Assembly: GCF_017302985.1 (NCBI RefSeq)
Contig: NZ_JAFIMU010000010.1
Location: 310,001 to 374,000, forward strand
Direction: 5' to 3'
DNA length: 64,000 bases
Source: Corallococcus macrosporus
GTDB taxonomy: Bacteria > Myxococcota > Myxococcia > Myxococcales > Myxococcaceae
Each line of letters starts with the position of its first letter. The first letter of the stretch is position 1. The position numbers and the translations under genes were made by a program. Below the pieces are notes generated by a model. That model ran no database searches, was not told where the DNA came from, and saw nothing but the letters and a program-made list of their open reading frames with translations. Positions 45,195 to 54,747 of this stretch are shown here, piece after piece.

Positions 45195-46369
45195 GGAAGG
45201 CAGGCGCCCCCCTGATGCTGTCGCTGCTGCTGTCGGCCTCGCCCATGGCGGGACTCGCGGCGGAGGCGGACAGCGCCTGTGGCGGGCTGACGTTCGACAA
45301 CGGCCGGCTCACCACGGGCCGCCCCCTGGAGGCGAAGGGCCCCCGCACGGAGGCCTGCCTGCGCGAGGTGGCGGAGGCCGTGAAGGCGCGCCCCGCCATC
45401 CGGGGCCTCACCGTGGCCGCGAAGCTGCCGGACGCGGAGCGGCTGGACGGCCAGGGCCTGGCGGTGGCGAAGGCCGCGGCGGAGGTGCTGGTGAACGCGG
45501 GCATCCCCCGCACGCGGGTGTCCTTCGTGGCGCCCCCGGGCGACGCCAACACGCCGGGCCAGTTGCAGCTCGCCTACGTGGAGCGCCCCGGGCAGCTCTC
45601 GGTGGCGCGGCTGCGCACGGCCAGCGGACAGGTGACGGCGGCCCAAGGCGAAGCGGAGCCGAAGCCGCGCGTGGCGGGCGACCCGCTGTACGCGGGCGAG
45701 CTCGTGGCCACGGGCGACACGGGCCGGGCGGAGCTGGCGCTGGCGGACGGCAGCCACCTGTTCCTGTCCCCCCGCAGCGCCGTGCGCCTGGGCACGCTGG
45801 AGCTCACCGCCGAGCGCCAGCGCAAGGTGCTGCTGGACCTGGTGAAGGGCACGGTGGAGACGCAGGCGGCGCCGGGCGGCGCGGGCTCCACCTTCGAGGT
45901 GCGCACGCGCGGCGCGGTGGCCGGCGTGCGGGGCACGCGCTTCCGCGTGGTGCAGCAGGAGGACGGCACCAGCCGCGTGGAGACGCTGGAGGGCAAGGTG
46001 GCCCTGGGCGCCGAGCAGGCCTCCGTGGACGTGGACGCGGGCTTCGGTTCGCGCGCGAAGCCGGCCCAGGCGCCGGAAGCACCTCGCGCGCTGCTCGCGG
46101 CCCCGGTGCAGGACCGGCCGCGCGGCGGTACCTACCCGAAGGCGCCCGCGCTCGTCTGGAAGACGGTGCCGGGCGCGAAGCTGTACCGGGTGGAGCTGGC
46201 GTCGACGGCGGACTTCACGGGCGACGTGCGGGTCCAGGAGTCCGCGAACCCCACCGTGGACGCGGCGGCGCCGGGCGCGGGCAAATGGTTCTGGCGGGTG
46301 CTGGCGGTGGATGCCGATGGCTTCGTAGGCTACCCGTCGAAGATCTTCAGCTTCGACGTCACCGGGTGA
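45191..46369 (+). CDS. FecR-domain envelope protein
   Basis: 392 residues. A GTG start overlaps the preceding stop by 4 bases, with AAGGAG upstream. A signal peptide covers about 1-24. An OmpA-like or BON-like region with one Cys pair precedes a FecR domain at about 160-280 (GELVATGDTGRAELALADGS, then TFEVRTRGAVAGVRGTRFRV, the diagnostic FecR motif). The end (YPKAPALVWKTVPGAKLYRV, fibronectin III-like) fits surface binding. FecR domains commonly sit with CHASE2 and OmpA-family genes in delta-proteobacteria. Probably an assembly or signalling partner of the giant protein. Confidence 0.88.
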   Translation: MRKAGAPLMLSLLLSASPMAGLAAEADSACGGLTFDNGRLTTGRPLEAKGPRTEACLREVAEAVKARPAIRGLTVAAKLPDAERLDGQGLAVAKAAAEVLVNAGIPRTRVSFVAPPGDANTPGQLQLAYVERPGQLSVARLRTASGQVTAAQGEAEPKPRVAGDPLYAGELVATGDTGRAELALADGSHLFLSPRSAVRLGTLELTAERQRKVLLDLVKGTVETQAAPGGAGSTFEVRTRGAVAGVRGTRFRVVQQEDGTSRVETLEGKVALGAEQASVDVDAGFGSRAKPAQAPEAPRALLAAPVQDRPRGGTYPKAPALVWKTVPGAKLYRVELASTADFTGDVRVQESANPTVDAAAPGAGKWFWRVLAVDADGFVGYPSKIFSFDVTG

Positions 46370-46370
46370 G

Positions 46371-47834
46371 ATGACCCTGCCTGCTCGCGGTCCCAGGTCC
46401 TCGCTGCTGTCCTCCCCTGCCCTCCTGCGGGGGTTGGGCGTCGGCGTGGGCCTGCTGCTCGCGGTGGGCTCGGCGCTGACGGGCGGCGCGCCGGGCCCGG
46501 GCGAGCGGGCCCTGTACGACTTCACGGTGAGCCGGCTCCTGCCGCCGCTCCCTCCCACCGCGGACCTGGTGCTGGTGGAGGTGGACGACCGCGCGCTCGC
46601 GGCGCTGGGCGAGCGCTGGCCGCTGTCGCGCGCCACCTGGGCGAAGGCCTTCCAGTCGCTGGCGGCGTACCGGCCCAGCGCGGTGGTCGTGGACGTCCTC
46701 TTCGACGCGCCGGAGTCCCGCGACGCGCTGGACCTGGGCGAGGACGTGCTGGAGCGCCTGCGCACCTCGGGGCTCGCACGGACACCCGAGGGCGCCTCGC
46801 TGGCCAGCGACCTGGAGGCGCGGCTGTACGCACAGGACGGCGACGCGCGCCTCACGGAGGCCTTCTCCGGGCTGGGCACCGTCATCCTGGGCAGCATGGC
46901 GCTGACGGAGGACGCCGGGAGCCTGCCCGCGCAGGGAGAGCCGCTGACGCCAGTGCCCCTGGACGCGGACCGGCTGCGCCTGGGCGCGCGGGGGCTGTCC
47001 ACGAGCCTGGCCTCGCTGCGGCTGGCGGCCTGGGGCAGCGGGACGCTGAACGTGCTCCTGGACGCGGACGGCGTCATCCGGCGCTATCCCTACGCGGTGC
47101 GGGTGGACGGCAAGGCGTGGCCCTCGCTCGCGCTGGCGACGGCGCTGCGATTGTGGCCGGAGCGCTCGGAGTCGCTGCTGCGCGTGGCGTCCACCGACGA
47201 CGGGGCGCCCCTGATGCGCCTGCCCGCGCCGGACTGGCTGCCGCGCGTGAGCCTGGCGGACGTGCTGGCCGCGGGCCCGTCCTCGGTGGGGCTGGACCTG
47301 GCGCTCCGGGGGAAGACGGTGTTCGTGGGCGTCACCGCCACGGGGCTGCACGGCCAGAGCACCCTGCCCGGCCAGCTCGCGGTGCCGGGCGTGGAGATCC
47401 ACGCCTTCGCGATGGACAACCTGCGCACCGGCCGGGTGCTGCGCGCCACGGGCCCCGCGCAGCTCCTGGGTCTGGTGGAGACGGCGCTGGTGCTGGGGCT
47501 GCTGTCCTGGCGCACGCGCCGCGCGAGGAGCCTGGGCGCGGTGGTGGGCCAGGCGGCGCTGCTGCTCGTCGCGCACACGGCCTTCGTGGGCTGGCTGATG
47601 GCGGACCCCGGCTGGGTCGTGCCGCTGCTGCCCGCAGTGGTGGGCATCGTCCTGGTGACGCTGGCGGAGGCCGTCGTGCGCACCGGGGACCTGCAGCGGC
47701 AGAGCGGCGCCCTCAAGCGCCTGTTCGGCCGTTTCCCTCGCGAAGGCGCTCCTCCTCCAGGTGGACTTGTCTCCGGTAATGGATTGGATGAGGAGGAAGC
47801 CCCACGTTCGAGCCCCGGGGGACCTCGGCGTTAG
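46371..47834 (+). CDS. CHASE2 membrane protein without output domain
   Basis: 487 residues. One N-terminal membrane helix (about 18-38), then a CHASE2 extracellular sensor domain (50-330; YDFTVSRLLPPLPPTADLVL, RWPLSRATWAKAFQSLAAYR, FIDDP-like block VFVGVTATGLHGQSTLPGQ). Three membrane helices follow (about 350-440), and a short basic tail. The adenylate cyclase or kinase that normally follows CHASE2 is absent, so it may signal through a partner. Starts one base after the FecR gene; end of the operon. Confidence 0.85.
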   Translation: MTLPARGPRSSLLSSPALLRGLGVGVGLLLAVGSALTGGAPGPGERALYDFTVSRLLPPLPPTADLVLVEVDDRALAALGERWPLSRATWAKAFQSLAAYRPSAVVVDVLFDAPESRDALDLGEDVLERLRTSGLARTPEGASLASDLEARLYAQDGDARLTEAFSGLGTVILGSMALTEDAGSLPAQGEPLTPVPLDADRLRLGARGLSTSLASLRLAAWGSGTLNVLLDADGVIRRYPYAVRVDGKAWPSLALATALRLWPERSESLLRVASTDDGAPLMRLPAPDWLPRVSLADVLAAGPSSVGLDLALRGKTVFVGVTATGLHGQSTLPGQLAVPGVEIHAFAMDNLRTGRVLRATGPAQLLGLVETALVLGLLSWRTRRARSLGAVVGQAALLLVAHTAFVGWLMADPGWVVPLLPAVVGIVLVTLAEAVVRTGDLQRQSGALKRLFGRFPREGAPPPGGLVSGNGLDEEEAPRSSPGGPRR

Positions 47835-47842
47835 GAGGCCAT

Positions 47843-48004
47843 ATGAGCAAAGCGGCCCATCTAGCAAAGCCTGCTGACGCAGCCATGCCGCGCTTCGTCA
47901 GCCTCGGCACGCACCGTGTTTCGCTTTACCAAGGGTGCTATGGTGGACACACAAAGCGACATCCAGCGTTCGGCATTAATGGGCCAAGCTGGTGCCGCTC
48001 TTGA
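47843..48004 (+). CDS. possible small ORF with strong ribosome site
   Basis: 53 codons, ATG preceded by TAGGAGG at 4-base spacing. The product (start MSKAAHLAKPADAAM) matches nothing known and has no signal. It may be leader translation or chance. Confidence 0.25.
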   Translation: MSKAAHLAKPADAAMPRFVSLGTHRVSLYQGCYGGHTKRHPAFGINGPSWCRS

Positions 48005-48022
48005 TAGCTGGGGGGACAAACT

Positions 48023-48643
48023 TTGGCAGACAAGAATGAAGCTGCTCGCACAGAGCCCTCAAAGCCGGCGCCCATCTCCTATGACCCAGAAGATCGGGCT
48101 GGCCCAATCTGGATGGGCTTGGGGCTGCTGAGTTTCGGTTTTGCCACGGGGGGGATCGCGGGCCTCTCCATCCATGCAGGCACCTCGCAGGCACTCCTCA
48201 CCTCGGTCTTTACGTTCGCTGGCGGAGCACTGCTCACGTTCAGCGGTTTCGTACGGGCTCAAGCCAAATCTCCCGGGGTCATGTACCTGCGTGTGAGCAG
48301 GGTTGGCGCGGGCCTGTGCTGCTTTTCCCTGGGACTGGTCGGTGGGGCACTTGGTGGAATCGCACTGCGGGTTCACATGGCCGAGGCAGCAAGCCTCACC
48401 CAGCCCGCCAATCAGGAACCAAGCCCCCAGAGGGCGCCCCCAGGCGGCACCCCTTCAAGCAAAGTCAGTACCGGGCTGACACATCTGGAAAAGGCCAAGA
48501 TCATCGCCTTGCATTCCCAGGCTCAGGACAAATGCGCCACTATCCGCAGTCGCTCCGACGATACCTATCAAGGTGAGCAAGGAGCAAAGCTGGCTCTCAG
48601 CGACTTGGAGTGGGTTCGTGAGCACGTTCTCTGCAGCCCGTAA
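48023..48643 (+). CDS. membrane protein of unknown function
   Basis: 206 residues from a TTG preceded by GGGGGA; the next ATG (48113) would cut into the first helix. Four membrane helices are seen at about 28-125 (LGLLSFGFATGGIAGLSI, LLTSVFTFAGGALLTFSGF and a further pair), then a soluble tail ending near a protease gene that overlaps it by 26 bases. First gene of a three-gene cassette whose codon use is less GC-rich than its neighbours. No family named. Confidence 0.65.
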   Translation: MADKNEAARTEPSKPAPISYDPEDRAGPIWMGLGLLSFGFATGGIAGLSIHAGTSQALLTSVFTFAGGALLTFSGFVRAQAKSPGVMYLRVSRVGAGLCCFSLGLVGGALGGIALRVHMAEAASLTQPANQEPSPQRAPPGGTPSSKVSTGLTHLEKAKIIALHSQAQDKCATIRSRSDDTYQGEQGAKLALSDLEWVREHVLCSP

Positions 48644-50015
48644 CTGGGTGATGCTCTGCTTGCTCGTCACAGGCGCAGCCCGGGCTGCTGACGTCCCGAC
48701 CTTCGTCGTCGAGACGAACTCCGGCTCAAAAGGAAATGCTTTCATTGTCAAGGACTGGCGGCCTGGCCGTCTGGGAAGACACCTGCTTGTGACTGCGCTG
48801 CACGTGCTACACCGTATGTCCAAGATAGCCATCATGCGTGTGGACTGCAGCAATGCGACCTCCTCACTGAACAAGGTGGCTCAGTTCTTCAGCGAGGGAA
48901 CGCAGGTTCTCACCTGGCCGCAGTACGACCTCGCTGCAATTGAGATCGCCCCATACGCCACCCTCGACCAGGAACAGGCAGGTGAAATCGAGTTCAACGA
49001 ACCCGACTTAAAAGGGGTCTATTTTGTCAACATCCATGGCACCTCCAGCTTGAGCGTCTGCCAGGAGGGCATGGGCTTCCTCATGGGGCGGCCTGTCGCG
49101 GAGAAACTCGCGAAGCATCTGGAGAGCTTGGGACAATCTTCTCAAGGCTCCATCGCTGGCCACGTACCATTGTTTCAGTATTTCTCACCCTCTGCTCCAG
49201 GCACGAGCGGAGCAGCTGTCACCATGCCAAATAGAAGCAAGATGGTTATTGGCATCCACAACGCGGGATATGTGGGCTCGAGCGTCTCATGGGCGGTGGG
49301 TTTCTCTGGACAGCGCAGCGCCCTTGCCACGCCTCAGGCCATCGCGCACCTCGGCAAGGACGACTGGCCGCTCTTCATCAAACCCGAGCTTTCGCAGGCG
49401 TTCGCACTCAGCGTCTTTCCTGAAGAGACCCAGGCGAGCGCACGGCGTTCGGCCCGCCAGAACTTCCTCGACTGTGTCTGGCTCCTGGAGACGGCGACCA
49501 CGGTGAATCTCACGGCCCAGGCTGTGCGCTGCAGTTTCACCTATGAGGTGCGGCGCTTCCCATCGACCAGCCAATCCACGGGATTGGGGCTGCGTCTCTC
49601 GGCGGGATATCGTTGGGCGAAGTCTCTTGAGTCGGCCCTCGGGCCAGAGGGCCGCCCGTTGTGGGAGAGAAATGTCTGGGCCAAGGGACTCTTCCTTGAA
49701 CCCGAGATGGAATTGCGCTTTTTGCGTTTGAGCCAGTTTCGCCCGGCCCTGGGCATTAGCGCCCGTCTCTGGTACGCGCACTCTTCTCTTTGGGAAGAGC
49801 CAACTGAACTCGAGGTGGGGGCGCTGGCAGGCAATCTGCGGCTCTATTTTACTCCGCGAAACAACATTCCCTTGTCCATCCTGGCTGAATTGAGACTCGC
49901 AAGAGGGCATGAAATCCGCCCTGAGCATCGCTATACAGGCATTGGCGCCGAGGTGATGACTCGCGAGTCCTCTGCCGTCTGGCTGATGGGTGGCGCTCTC
50001 GGAGTCGTGTACTGA
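48618..50015 (+). CDS. secreted trypsin-like protease with C-terminal beta-rich domain
   Basis: About 465 residues. The start is GTG 48618 with TTGGAG upstream; signal peptide about 1-24 (NWVMLCLLVTGAARAA). A trypsin-fold protease: catalytic His in LLVTALHVLH, Asp in WPQYDLAAIEI and Ser in SAPGTSGAAVTM, with GIHNAGYVGSSVSWAVGF after it. The last 150 residues (GLGLRLSAGYRWAKSLESAL, then LRFLRLSQFRPALGISARLW and others) alternate like outer-membrane beta-strands and end in GVVY, as barrel proteins do. It may be an outer-membrane-anchored protease. Overlaps the membrane-protein gene by 26 bases and the next gene by 1 base. Confidence 0.8.
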   Translation: MSTFSAARNWVMLCLLVTGAARAADVPTFVVETNSGSKGNAFIVKDWRPGRLGRHLLVTALHVLHRMSKIAIMRVDCSNATSSLNKVAQFFSEGTQVLTWPQYDLAAIEIAPYATLDQEQAGEIEFNEPDLKGVYFVNIHGTSSLSVCQEGMGFLMGRPVAEKLAKHLESLGQSSQGSIAGHVPLFQYFSPSAPGTSGAAVTMPNRSKMVIGIHNAGYVGSSVSWAVGFSGQRSALATPQAIAHLGKDDWPLFIKPELSQAFALSVFPEETQASARRSARQNFLDCVWLLETATTVNLTAQAVRCSFTYEVRRFPSTSQSTGLGLRLSAGYRWAKSLESALGPEGRPLWERNVWAKGLFLEPEMELRFLRLSQFRPALGISARLWYAHSSLWEEPTELEVGALAGNLRLYFTPRNNIPLSILAELRLARGHEIRPEHRYTGIGAEVMTRESSAVWLMGGALGVVY

Positions 50016-51094
50016 TGCGTGAATCTTCCAGGTGCACTGCGTTTGCCGCCGCCGCGTTGATGATATTCGTCGTCGCAGGCGCCAGTGGTTGCCCTGGCGA
50101 AGACCCCGGCTCTCCCTGCGACAGGTGCATCGAAACCCTTGAGATTTGTATCTCCAGGACCCTATGCAACGATGACGGCTGCTTCGAAGAAGACGTTGGG
50201 TGTGAAGAGGCATGCAACCCTGAGGTCAGTCTGGTGTGTGCACCCGGCCGGCCATGTGAACCCTACAAGGATGCAGGTTTTTGCAGTCCTTGCCAGAACG
50301 AGCTTTGCGGCCCGCGCCAGGAGTGCGTGGCGGGAGCCTGCAGGGCGGTGCAGTGTGGCTTTGCCACCCCCTGTCTTGAGGCGGCCGAGTTCTGCGACCC
50401 GTACGTCAAGCAGTGCTACCAGAGCAACGGAGCCTGTGGGTCCGCGAGCGATTGTCCCCAATTCGATGGGCGGGCCCTTGAGGCAGCACGACTCGATTGC
50501 ATCGCAGGGTTCTGTCGTCTCCAGCCAACTCCACGGCAGCCCATCCCGGATTTGAGGGCGGAGGACGCACTGGAGGTGCTCTTCCCGCAGCCTGGGCAGA
50601 CCTTCAAGGACGACGAGGCGTTCTCCATCTCATGGAATGGCCCTGCGGCAACGGCTATCGCTCTCATCCTCAAGGAAGTCCCCAGGTCCAAGAGCGAAAT
50701 CAACGCAGTGGCCATCTGGGGGGCGAGCCTTCCAGCCTCGGCGAAGACGGTGTTGCGCGTGTCCGATGGTGTCAAAATCCAAGACGGGATCTGGGGTGGG
50801 CCGGCTTCCAGCCTTCCGCGCGATAGCCCCTTGTACGTCCTGGTACAACTCATCCGGGACACTTCGCTTGTCGCAGCAAGCCCGCCCATCCCCTTTACCC
50901 TCGGAGATTCATGGTTGGGACCGGGTGACGCTTGTGAGGAGACGGAGGCAGTGCTTCGTCCGTGCGAGAACCCTTCGTATGCCCAGGCATGCATCGACGA
51001 GCGGTGCCGCGTGCTGTGTGCCTCTGACCGAGACTGCCTGCCCTGGGGGCAGGCCTGCACCCTGCCCCGTGATGGCTTTCGCCATTGCAGGTAG
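50015..51094 (+). CDS. Cys-rich lipoprotein of the protease cassette
   Basis: 359 residues. TGATG overlap with the protease stop, so coupled. Lipobox FVVAGASGC near residue 26. The first 150 residues hold over twenty Cys in short spacings (CDRCIETLEICISRTLCNDD), as in disulfide-rich binding modules; the end has four more (CIDERCRVLCASDRDC). The central part (PDLRAEDALEVLFPQPGQTF onward, AFSISWNGPAATAI) looks like a beta-sandwich. Possibly the inhibitor, partner or substrate-binding subunit of the protease (inference). Confidence 0.72.
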   Translation: MRESSRCTAFAAAALMIFVVAGASGCPGEDPGSPCDRCIETLEICISRTLCNDDGCFEEDVGCEEACNPEVSLVCAPGRPCEPYKDAGFCSPCQNELCGPRQECVAGACRAVQCGFATPCLEAAEFCDPYVKQCYQSNGACGSASDCPQFDGRALEAARLDCIAGFCRLQPTPRQPIPDLRAEDALEVLFPQPGQTFKDDEAFSISWNGPAATAIALILKEVPRSKSEINAVAIWGASLPASAKTVLRVSDGVKIQDGIWGGPASSLPRDSPLYVLVQLIRDTSLVAASPPIPFTLGDSWLGPGDACEETEAVLRPCENPSYAQACIDERCRVLCASDRDCLPWGQACTLPRDGFRHCR

Positions 51095-51216
51095 CTCTCA
51101 GCGATTTCCGGTCTCCGAGCGGCGTGCTCACGGCCGGTGCCCGGTCCGATGTCCGATTCCTGGACAGAGGACCCAGGGACACGTTCGTGACAGGCGTGGC
51201 ACCATGAGTGGACCGC

Positions 51217-53016
51217 ATGCCTCGCTACGCGCTCATCGCTGAACCGGATCGCCACCGCGCCGCGGCCCTGCTCGCGCTCGCGCAGCAGGAGGGACTGGAG
51301 GGCACGATCGCGCGGGATGGCGCGGAGGCCCAGGAGCTGATGCGCCAGCGCGGCGCCCCCACGCTGCTGGTGACGGACCTGGCGCTGCCGAGGGTGGACG
51401 GCTTCGCGCTGCTCGCGTGGCTGCGGGGCCGCCCGGATGCGAGCGGCACGGCGGTGGTGGTGGTGACGGCGTTCGACGAGCTGCGCGTGCGCGCGTGGCA
51501 GCTCAAGGACGCGCTCGGCATCCACGCGCTGCTCAGTCGGCGCGCGGGCCCGGAGGCGATGCGGGATGGCGTGCGGCGCGCGCTCGCGGGTCAGCTCGCG
51601 GGCACCCTGCAGATGGAGTCCAACGGCGACGACGAGAAGCGCCGGCTCCAGCGCATCGAGGAGCTGGCGCTGGTGGACCCGGCGCCTCCCGACACGGAGC
51701 TGCAGGAGCTGGTCTCCGAGGTCGCGCAGGCCTTCGGCGTCCCCGTCGCCCTGCTGACGCTGGTGCTGGGCGACCGCCAGTGGTTCAAGGCGCACGTGGG
51801 GCTGCCCGCCGCGCTCGCCAGGGACCGTGGCACGCCGCGCGACTGGTCCTTCTGCCATCACGTCGTGCAGGGCCGCGAGGCCATGGTGGTGCCGGACGCC
51901 ACCCGCCACCCGGTGTTCCGCGACAACCCGCTGGTGCGTGACGGCATCGTCGGCAGCTACGCGGGCGCGCCGCTCGTCACCGCCACGGGCGACGTGCTGG
52001 GCTCGCTGTGCGTCATCGACACGCGTCCGCTGATGCTGGGCCCGGAGGACCTGGCGGCGCTGCGCGAGCTGGCGAACCGCGTGGCGGAGAACCTGGAGCA
52101 CACCACCGCGCACGGCCGGCCCCGCCCCGCCGCGACGCGTGTCCGCGGCACGTCGGAGCCCGTGCTCACGGAGGCGTCAGCGCTGGCGCTCGTGCGCGAG
52201 GCCGTGAGCGCCCTGGACGTGCCGGTGCTGGTGGTAGCCCCGGGCCGCAAGCCGTTCGCCGCCAACGCGGCGCTGGCGGAGCTGCTGGGGCTGCCGGAGG
52301 ACCGGCTGTCGGGCATGGCCTTCGATTCGCTGTGCCAGCACGTCGCGAACCTGACCTCGGACCCCGGTGGCACGCTGCGGCAGCTGGACCTGGCGGCGGA
52401 GGGTTCGCGCGGGCTGCACCTGACGCTGTCGCTGGAGCGCCCCCGGCCGCGCGTGGTGCGCTGGGTGGCGCGGCCCTTCCTGGTGCCCGGTGGCGTCGCG
52501 CAGCTGCTGTCGCTGATGGACCTGGGCATCGGCTCCGACCTCATGGGCAAGCGCGAGCGGATGATGCGCCAGGATGCCCTCACCGGACTGGACACCCGGC
52601 GCGTGGGCGAGGAGCGGCTGGCCAAGGAGATTGGCCGTTGCCGCCGCGAAGGGCTGCCCATCAGCCTGGTGCTGGTGGACCTGGTGGAACTGGGCACCCT
52701 CAACCGCACGCGCGGCTTCGACGCGGGCGACGGGGCGCTGCGGGAGCTGGCCCGGCGCGCGGAGGCGCTCTGCCCTCTGCCGGGCTTCGCGGTGCGCTGG
52801 ACGGGGGACACCCTCCTGCTCACCCTGCCCGGAGCGGACGCGGTCATCGCGGAGGCCGTGCGCCAGCAGCTCCACGACGGGCCCGGCCCGTGTGGCTGCG
52901 TGTCCGTCGCCGTGACGGTGCAGGGTGAAGAGGATCCGCACGGCACCCTGACCCGTGCCCGGGCCGCCCTGGCCCGAGTGAAGCCGGAGCGGAAGGACGC
53001 TCCCTCGCACGACTGA
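51217..53016 (+). CDS. receiver-GAF-PAS-like-degenerate GGDEF protein
   Basis: About 599 residues (ATG 51217; GTG 51208 possible). Order: receiver (1-120; Asp in [13 protein letters not shown], Thr in VVVTAFDEL, but the usual Lys is replaced near ALLSRRAG), GAF-type domain (about 155-300; [40 protein letters not shown]), PAS-like segment (about 330-420), then a GGDEF-type domain (about 440-580) with [10 protein letters not shown]. The diguanylate cyclase signature GGDEF is replaced by WTGDTLLL, so synthesis of c-di-GMP is unlikely. It may bind nucleotide or act by contact. Monocistronic. Confidence 0.85.
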   Translation: MPRYALIAEPDRHRAAALLALAQQEGLEGTIARDGAEAQELMRQRGAPTLLVTDLALPRVDGFALLAWLRGRPDASGTAVVVVTAFDELRVRAWQLKDALGIHALLSRRAGPEAMRDGVRRALAGQLAGTLQMESNGDDEKRRLQRIEELALVDPAPPDTELQELVSEVAQAFGVPVALLTLVLGDRQWFKAHVGLPAALARDRGTPRDWSFCHHVVQGREAMVVPDATRHPVFRDNPLVRDGIVGSYAGAPLVTATGDVLGSLCVIDTRPLMLGPEDLAALRELANRVAENLEHTTAHGRPRPAATRVRGTSEPVLTEASALALVREAVSALDVPVLVVAPGRKPFAANAALAELLGLPEDRLSGMAFDSLCQHVANLTSDPGGTLRQLDLAAEGSRGLHLTLSLERPRPRVVRWVARPFLVPGGVAQLLSLMDLGIGSDLMGKRERMMRQDALTGLDTRRVGEERLAKEIGRCRREGLPISLVLVDLVELGTLNRTRGFDAGDGALRELARRAEALCPLPGFAVRWTGDTLLLTLPGADAVIAEAVRQQLHDGPGPCGCVSVAVTVQGEEDPHGTLTRARAALARVKPERKDAPSHD

Positions 53017-53042
53017 CCCACCTCCGGGCGCCGGTCTGGACC

Positions 53043-53067
53043 AACTGGTCCGACTGTCGGACCAGTT
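53043..53067. promoter_or_regulatory. 25-bp perfect palindrome, FadR/GntR-type operator candidate
   Basis: AACTGGTCCGAC and GTCGGACCAGTT flank a single T. The half site AACTGGTCCGAC resembles the FadR-type consensus. It lies 27 bases after the GGDEF-like gene and about 180 before the oxidoreductase start. Confidence 0.55.
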
Positions 53068-53243
53068 CGTCGGCTCCGGCCCCCGGCCGAGCCCGGCCAC
53101 AAGCCCGGCTGATGGGTGGGATGGCCCCTGCCTGGCGGTCCGGGGGGCCCCGCCGCCGAGCAGTGCGTCAATGCCGTGAAAACCCCGGGGGCCCTGGCTA
53201 TCGAAGGGCTTTTCCGCCCCCCATGGCGCGAGGGTCCCCCGCG

Positions 53244-54275
53244 ATGATCCCCTTCTCCGTCCTCGACCTGTCCCCCGTCATCTCCGGGGGCGACCCCGGC
53301 CAGGCCCTGCGCAACACCCTGGACCTGGCCCGCCACGCGGAAGGCCTGGGCTACCAGCGCTTCTGGCTGGCCGAGCACCACAACATGACGGGCATCGCCA
53401 GCGCGGCCACGTCGGTGGTCATCGGGTACGTGGCGGGGGGCACGAAGACGATCCGCGTGGGCGCGGGCGGGGTCATGCTGCCCAACCACGCGCCGCTCAT
53501 CATCGCGGAGCAGTTCGGCACCCTGGAGACGCTCTACCCCGGCCGCATCGACCTGGGGCTGGGCCGCGCGCCGGGGACGGACCAGCGCACCTCCGCCGCG
53601 CTGCGCCGGGGACTGGGGGGCGCGGACAGCTTCCCGCAGGACGTGGTGGAGCTGCAGAGCTACTTCAAGGACCCCACGCCGACCCAGGCCGTGCGCGCGG
53701 TGCCGGGCGCGGGCCTGCACGTGCCCCTGTGGCTGTTGGGCTCCAGCACCTACAGCGCGCAGCTGGCCGCGGCCCTGGGCCTGCCCTTTGCCTTCGCGTC
53801 GCACTTCGCGCCCGCGCAGATGATGAGCGCGCTGCACCTGTACCGCACGCAGTTCCGCCCGTCGGACGTGCTCCAGAAGCCGTACGCGATGATTGGCGTC
53901 AACGTCTTCGCCGCGGACACGGACAAGGAGGCCCAGCGCCTCTTCACGTCGCTGCTCCAGGCCTTCCTCAACCTGCGCCGGGGCCGCCCGGGCCCGCTGC
54001 TGCCGCCGGTGGACAGCCTGGACGGTCAGCTCAACGAGATGGAGCTGGCGGAGATCGAGCACATGCTCGCGTGCACCGTCGTGGGCTCACCGGACAGCGT
54101 GCGCGAGGGGCTCCAGTCCCTCCTGGAGCAGACCGGCGTCGATGAGCTGATGGTGACCGCGCAGATCTACGACCACGCCGCGCGGCTGCGTTCCTTTGAA
54201 ATCGTCGCCCAGGTGCGCGAGCAGCTCACGGCCGGGGGCACGCGGCCCGCACCGTCCCCGCAAGCCGCGCGATGA
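53244..54275 (+). CDS. luciferase-like (LLM class) flavin-dependent oxidoreductase
   Basis: 343 residues from ATG 53244 with GAGGG upstream. The start [41 protein letters not shown] and [15 protein letters not shown] match the bacterial luciferase-like monooxygenase family, LLM group 1 (MsnO8/YhbW type). Also the blocks [20 protein letters not shown] and [17 protein letters not shown]. Uses FMNH2 supplied by a separate reductase; substrate not predictable. A strong palindrome lies upstream. The gene's end overlaps a minus-strand gene by 50 bases. Confidence 0.92.
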   Translation: MIPFSVLDLSPVISGGDPGQALRNTLDLARHAEGLGYQRFWLAEHHNMTGIASAATSVVIGYVAGGTKTIRVGAGGVMLPNHAPLIIAEQFGTLETLYPGRIDLGLGRAPGTDQRTSAALRRGLGGADSFPQDVVELQSYFKDPTPTQAVRAVPGAGLHVPLWLLGSSTYSAQLAAALGLPFAFASHFAPAQMMSALHLYRTQFRPSDVLQKPYAMIGVNVFAADTDKEAQRLFTSLLQAFLNLRRGRPGPLLPPVDSLDGQLNEMELAEIEHMLACTVVGSPDSVREGLQSLLEQTGVDELMVTAQIYDHAARLRSFEIVAQVREQLTAGGTRPAPSPQAAR

Positions 54276-54747
54276 GCTGGGCGTCGTGGCTGCCGAAGAC
54301 ACGGCGCGCGCCGCCCGGCAGCCCGAGCACCAGGTAGTGGGTGTCCTCCACCACGAGCAGCGCGGCCATGGACGCGAAGAAGCCCAGGGCGGTGAAGACG
54401 AGCCCCGCCTCGTAGGCCCCCCGGAACGCCGTGACGCTGACGGACAGCCAGGACAGGAGCGGCAGGCCCAGCACCGCCCCCAGGCCCACCGCGAGCAGGT
54501 AGGGCCACACCTTCGGGGTGCGGCGCGCGGTCTCCACCTGGAGCACGTCGCGCAGCGCCCAGGCCTGCGCGCCCACGACGAGCCGGTCGCGGGTGACGCG
54601 GACCTGGCCGGCCTGGAAGAGGGAGGGCTCCCCCGCGTCCGGCACCGGGGCCACCAGCGGCTCCGGCGCGGCCACCGGGCGGCGCTCCACTTCACGCAGG
54701 GGGACAACGGGACGCAGCACGGTGACGACGGCCATCGGTTCACCCAT
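54226..54747 (-). CDS. small membrane protein, DUF6232-like
   Basis: 173 residues from ATG 54747 (GGAG upstream). Two or three membrane helices at about 80-135 ([38 protein letters not shown]), preceded by [20 protein letters not shown] and followed by [20 protein letters not shown], a pattern seen in DUF6232-type proteins. Overlaps the receiver-like gene by 8 bases (coupled), and the oxidoreductase gene by 50 on the other strand. Function unknown. Confidence 0.7.
   Translation of the reverse strand: MGEPMAVVTVLRPVVPLREVERRPVAAPEPLVAPVPDAGEPSLFQAGQVRVTRDRLVVGAQAWALRDVLQVETARRTPKVWPYLLAVGLGAVLGLPLLSWLSVSVTAFRGAYEAGLVFTALGFFASMAALLVVEDTHYLVLGLPGGARRVFGSHDAQLIARLAGTVRAACPRP

Noticed and set aside
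51217-53016. Calling the GGDEF protein an active diguanylate cyclase.
   Set aside because: The signature is WTGDTLLL, lacking the catalytic GGDEF/GGEEF.
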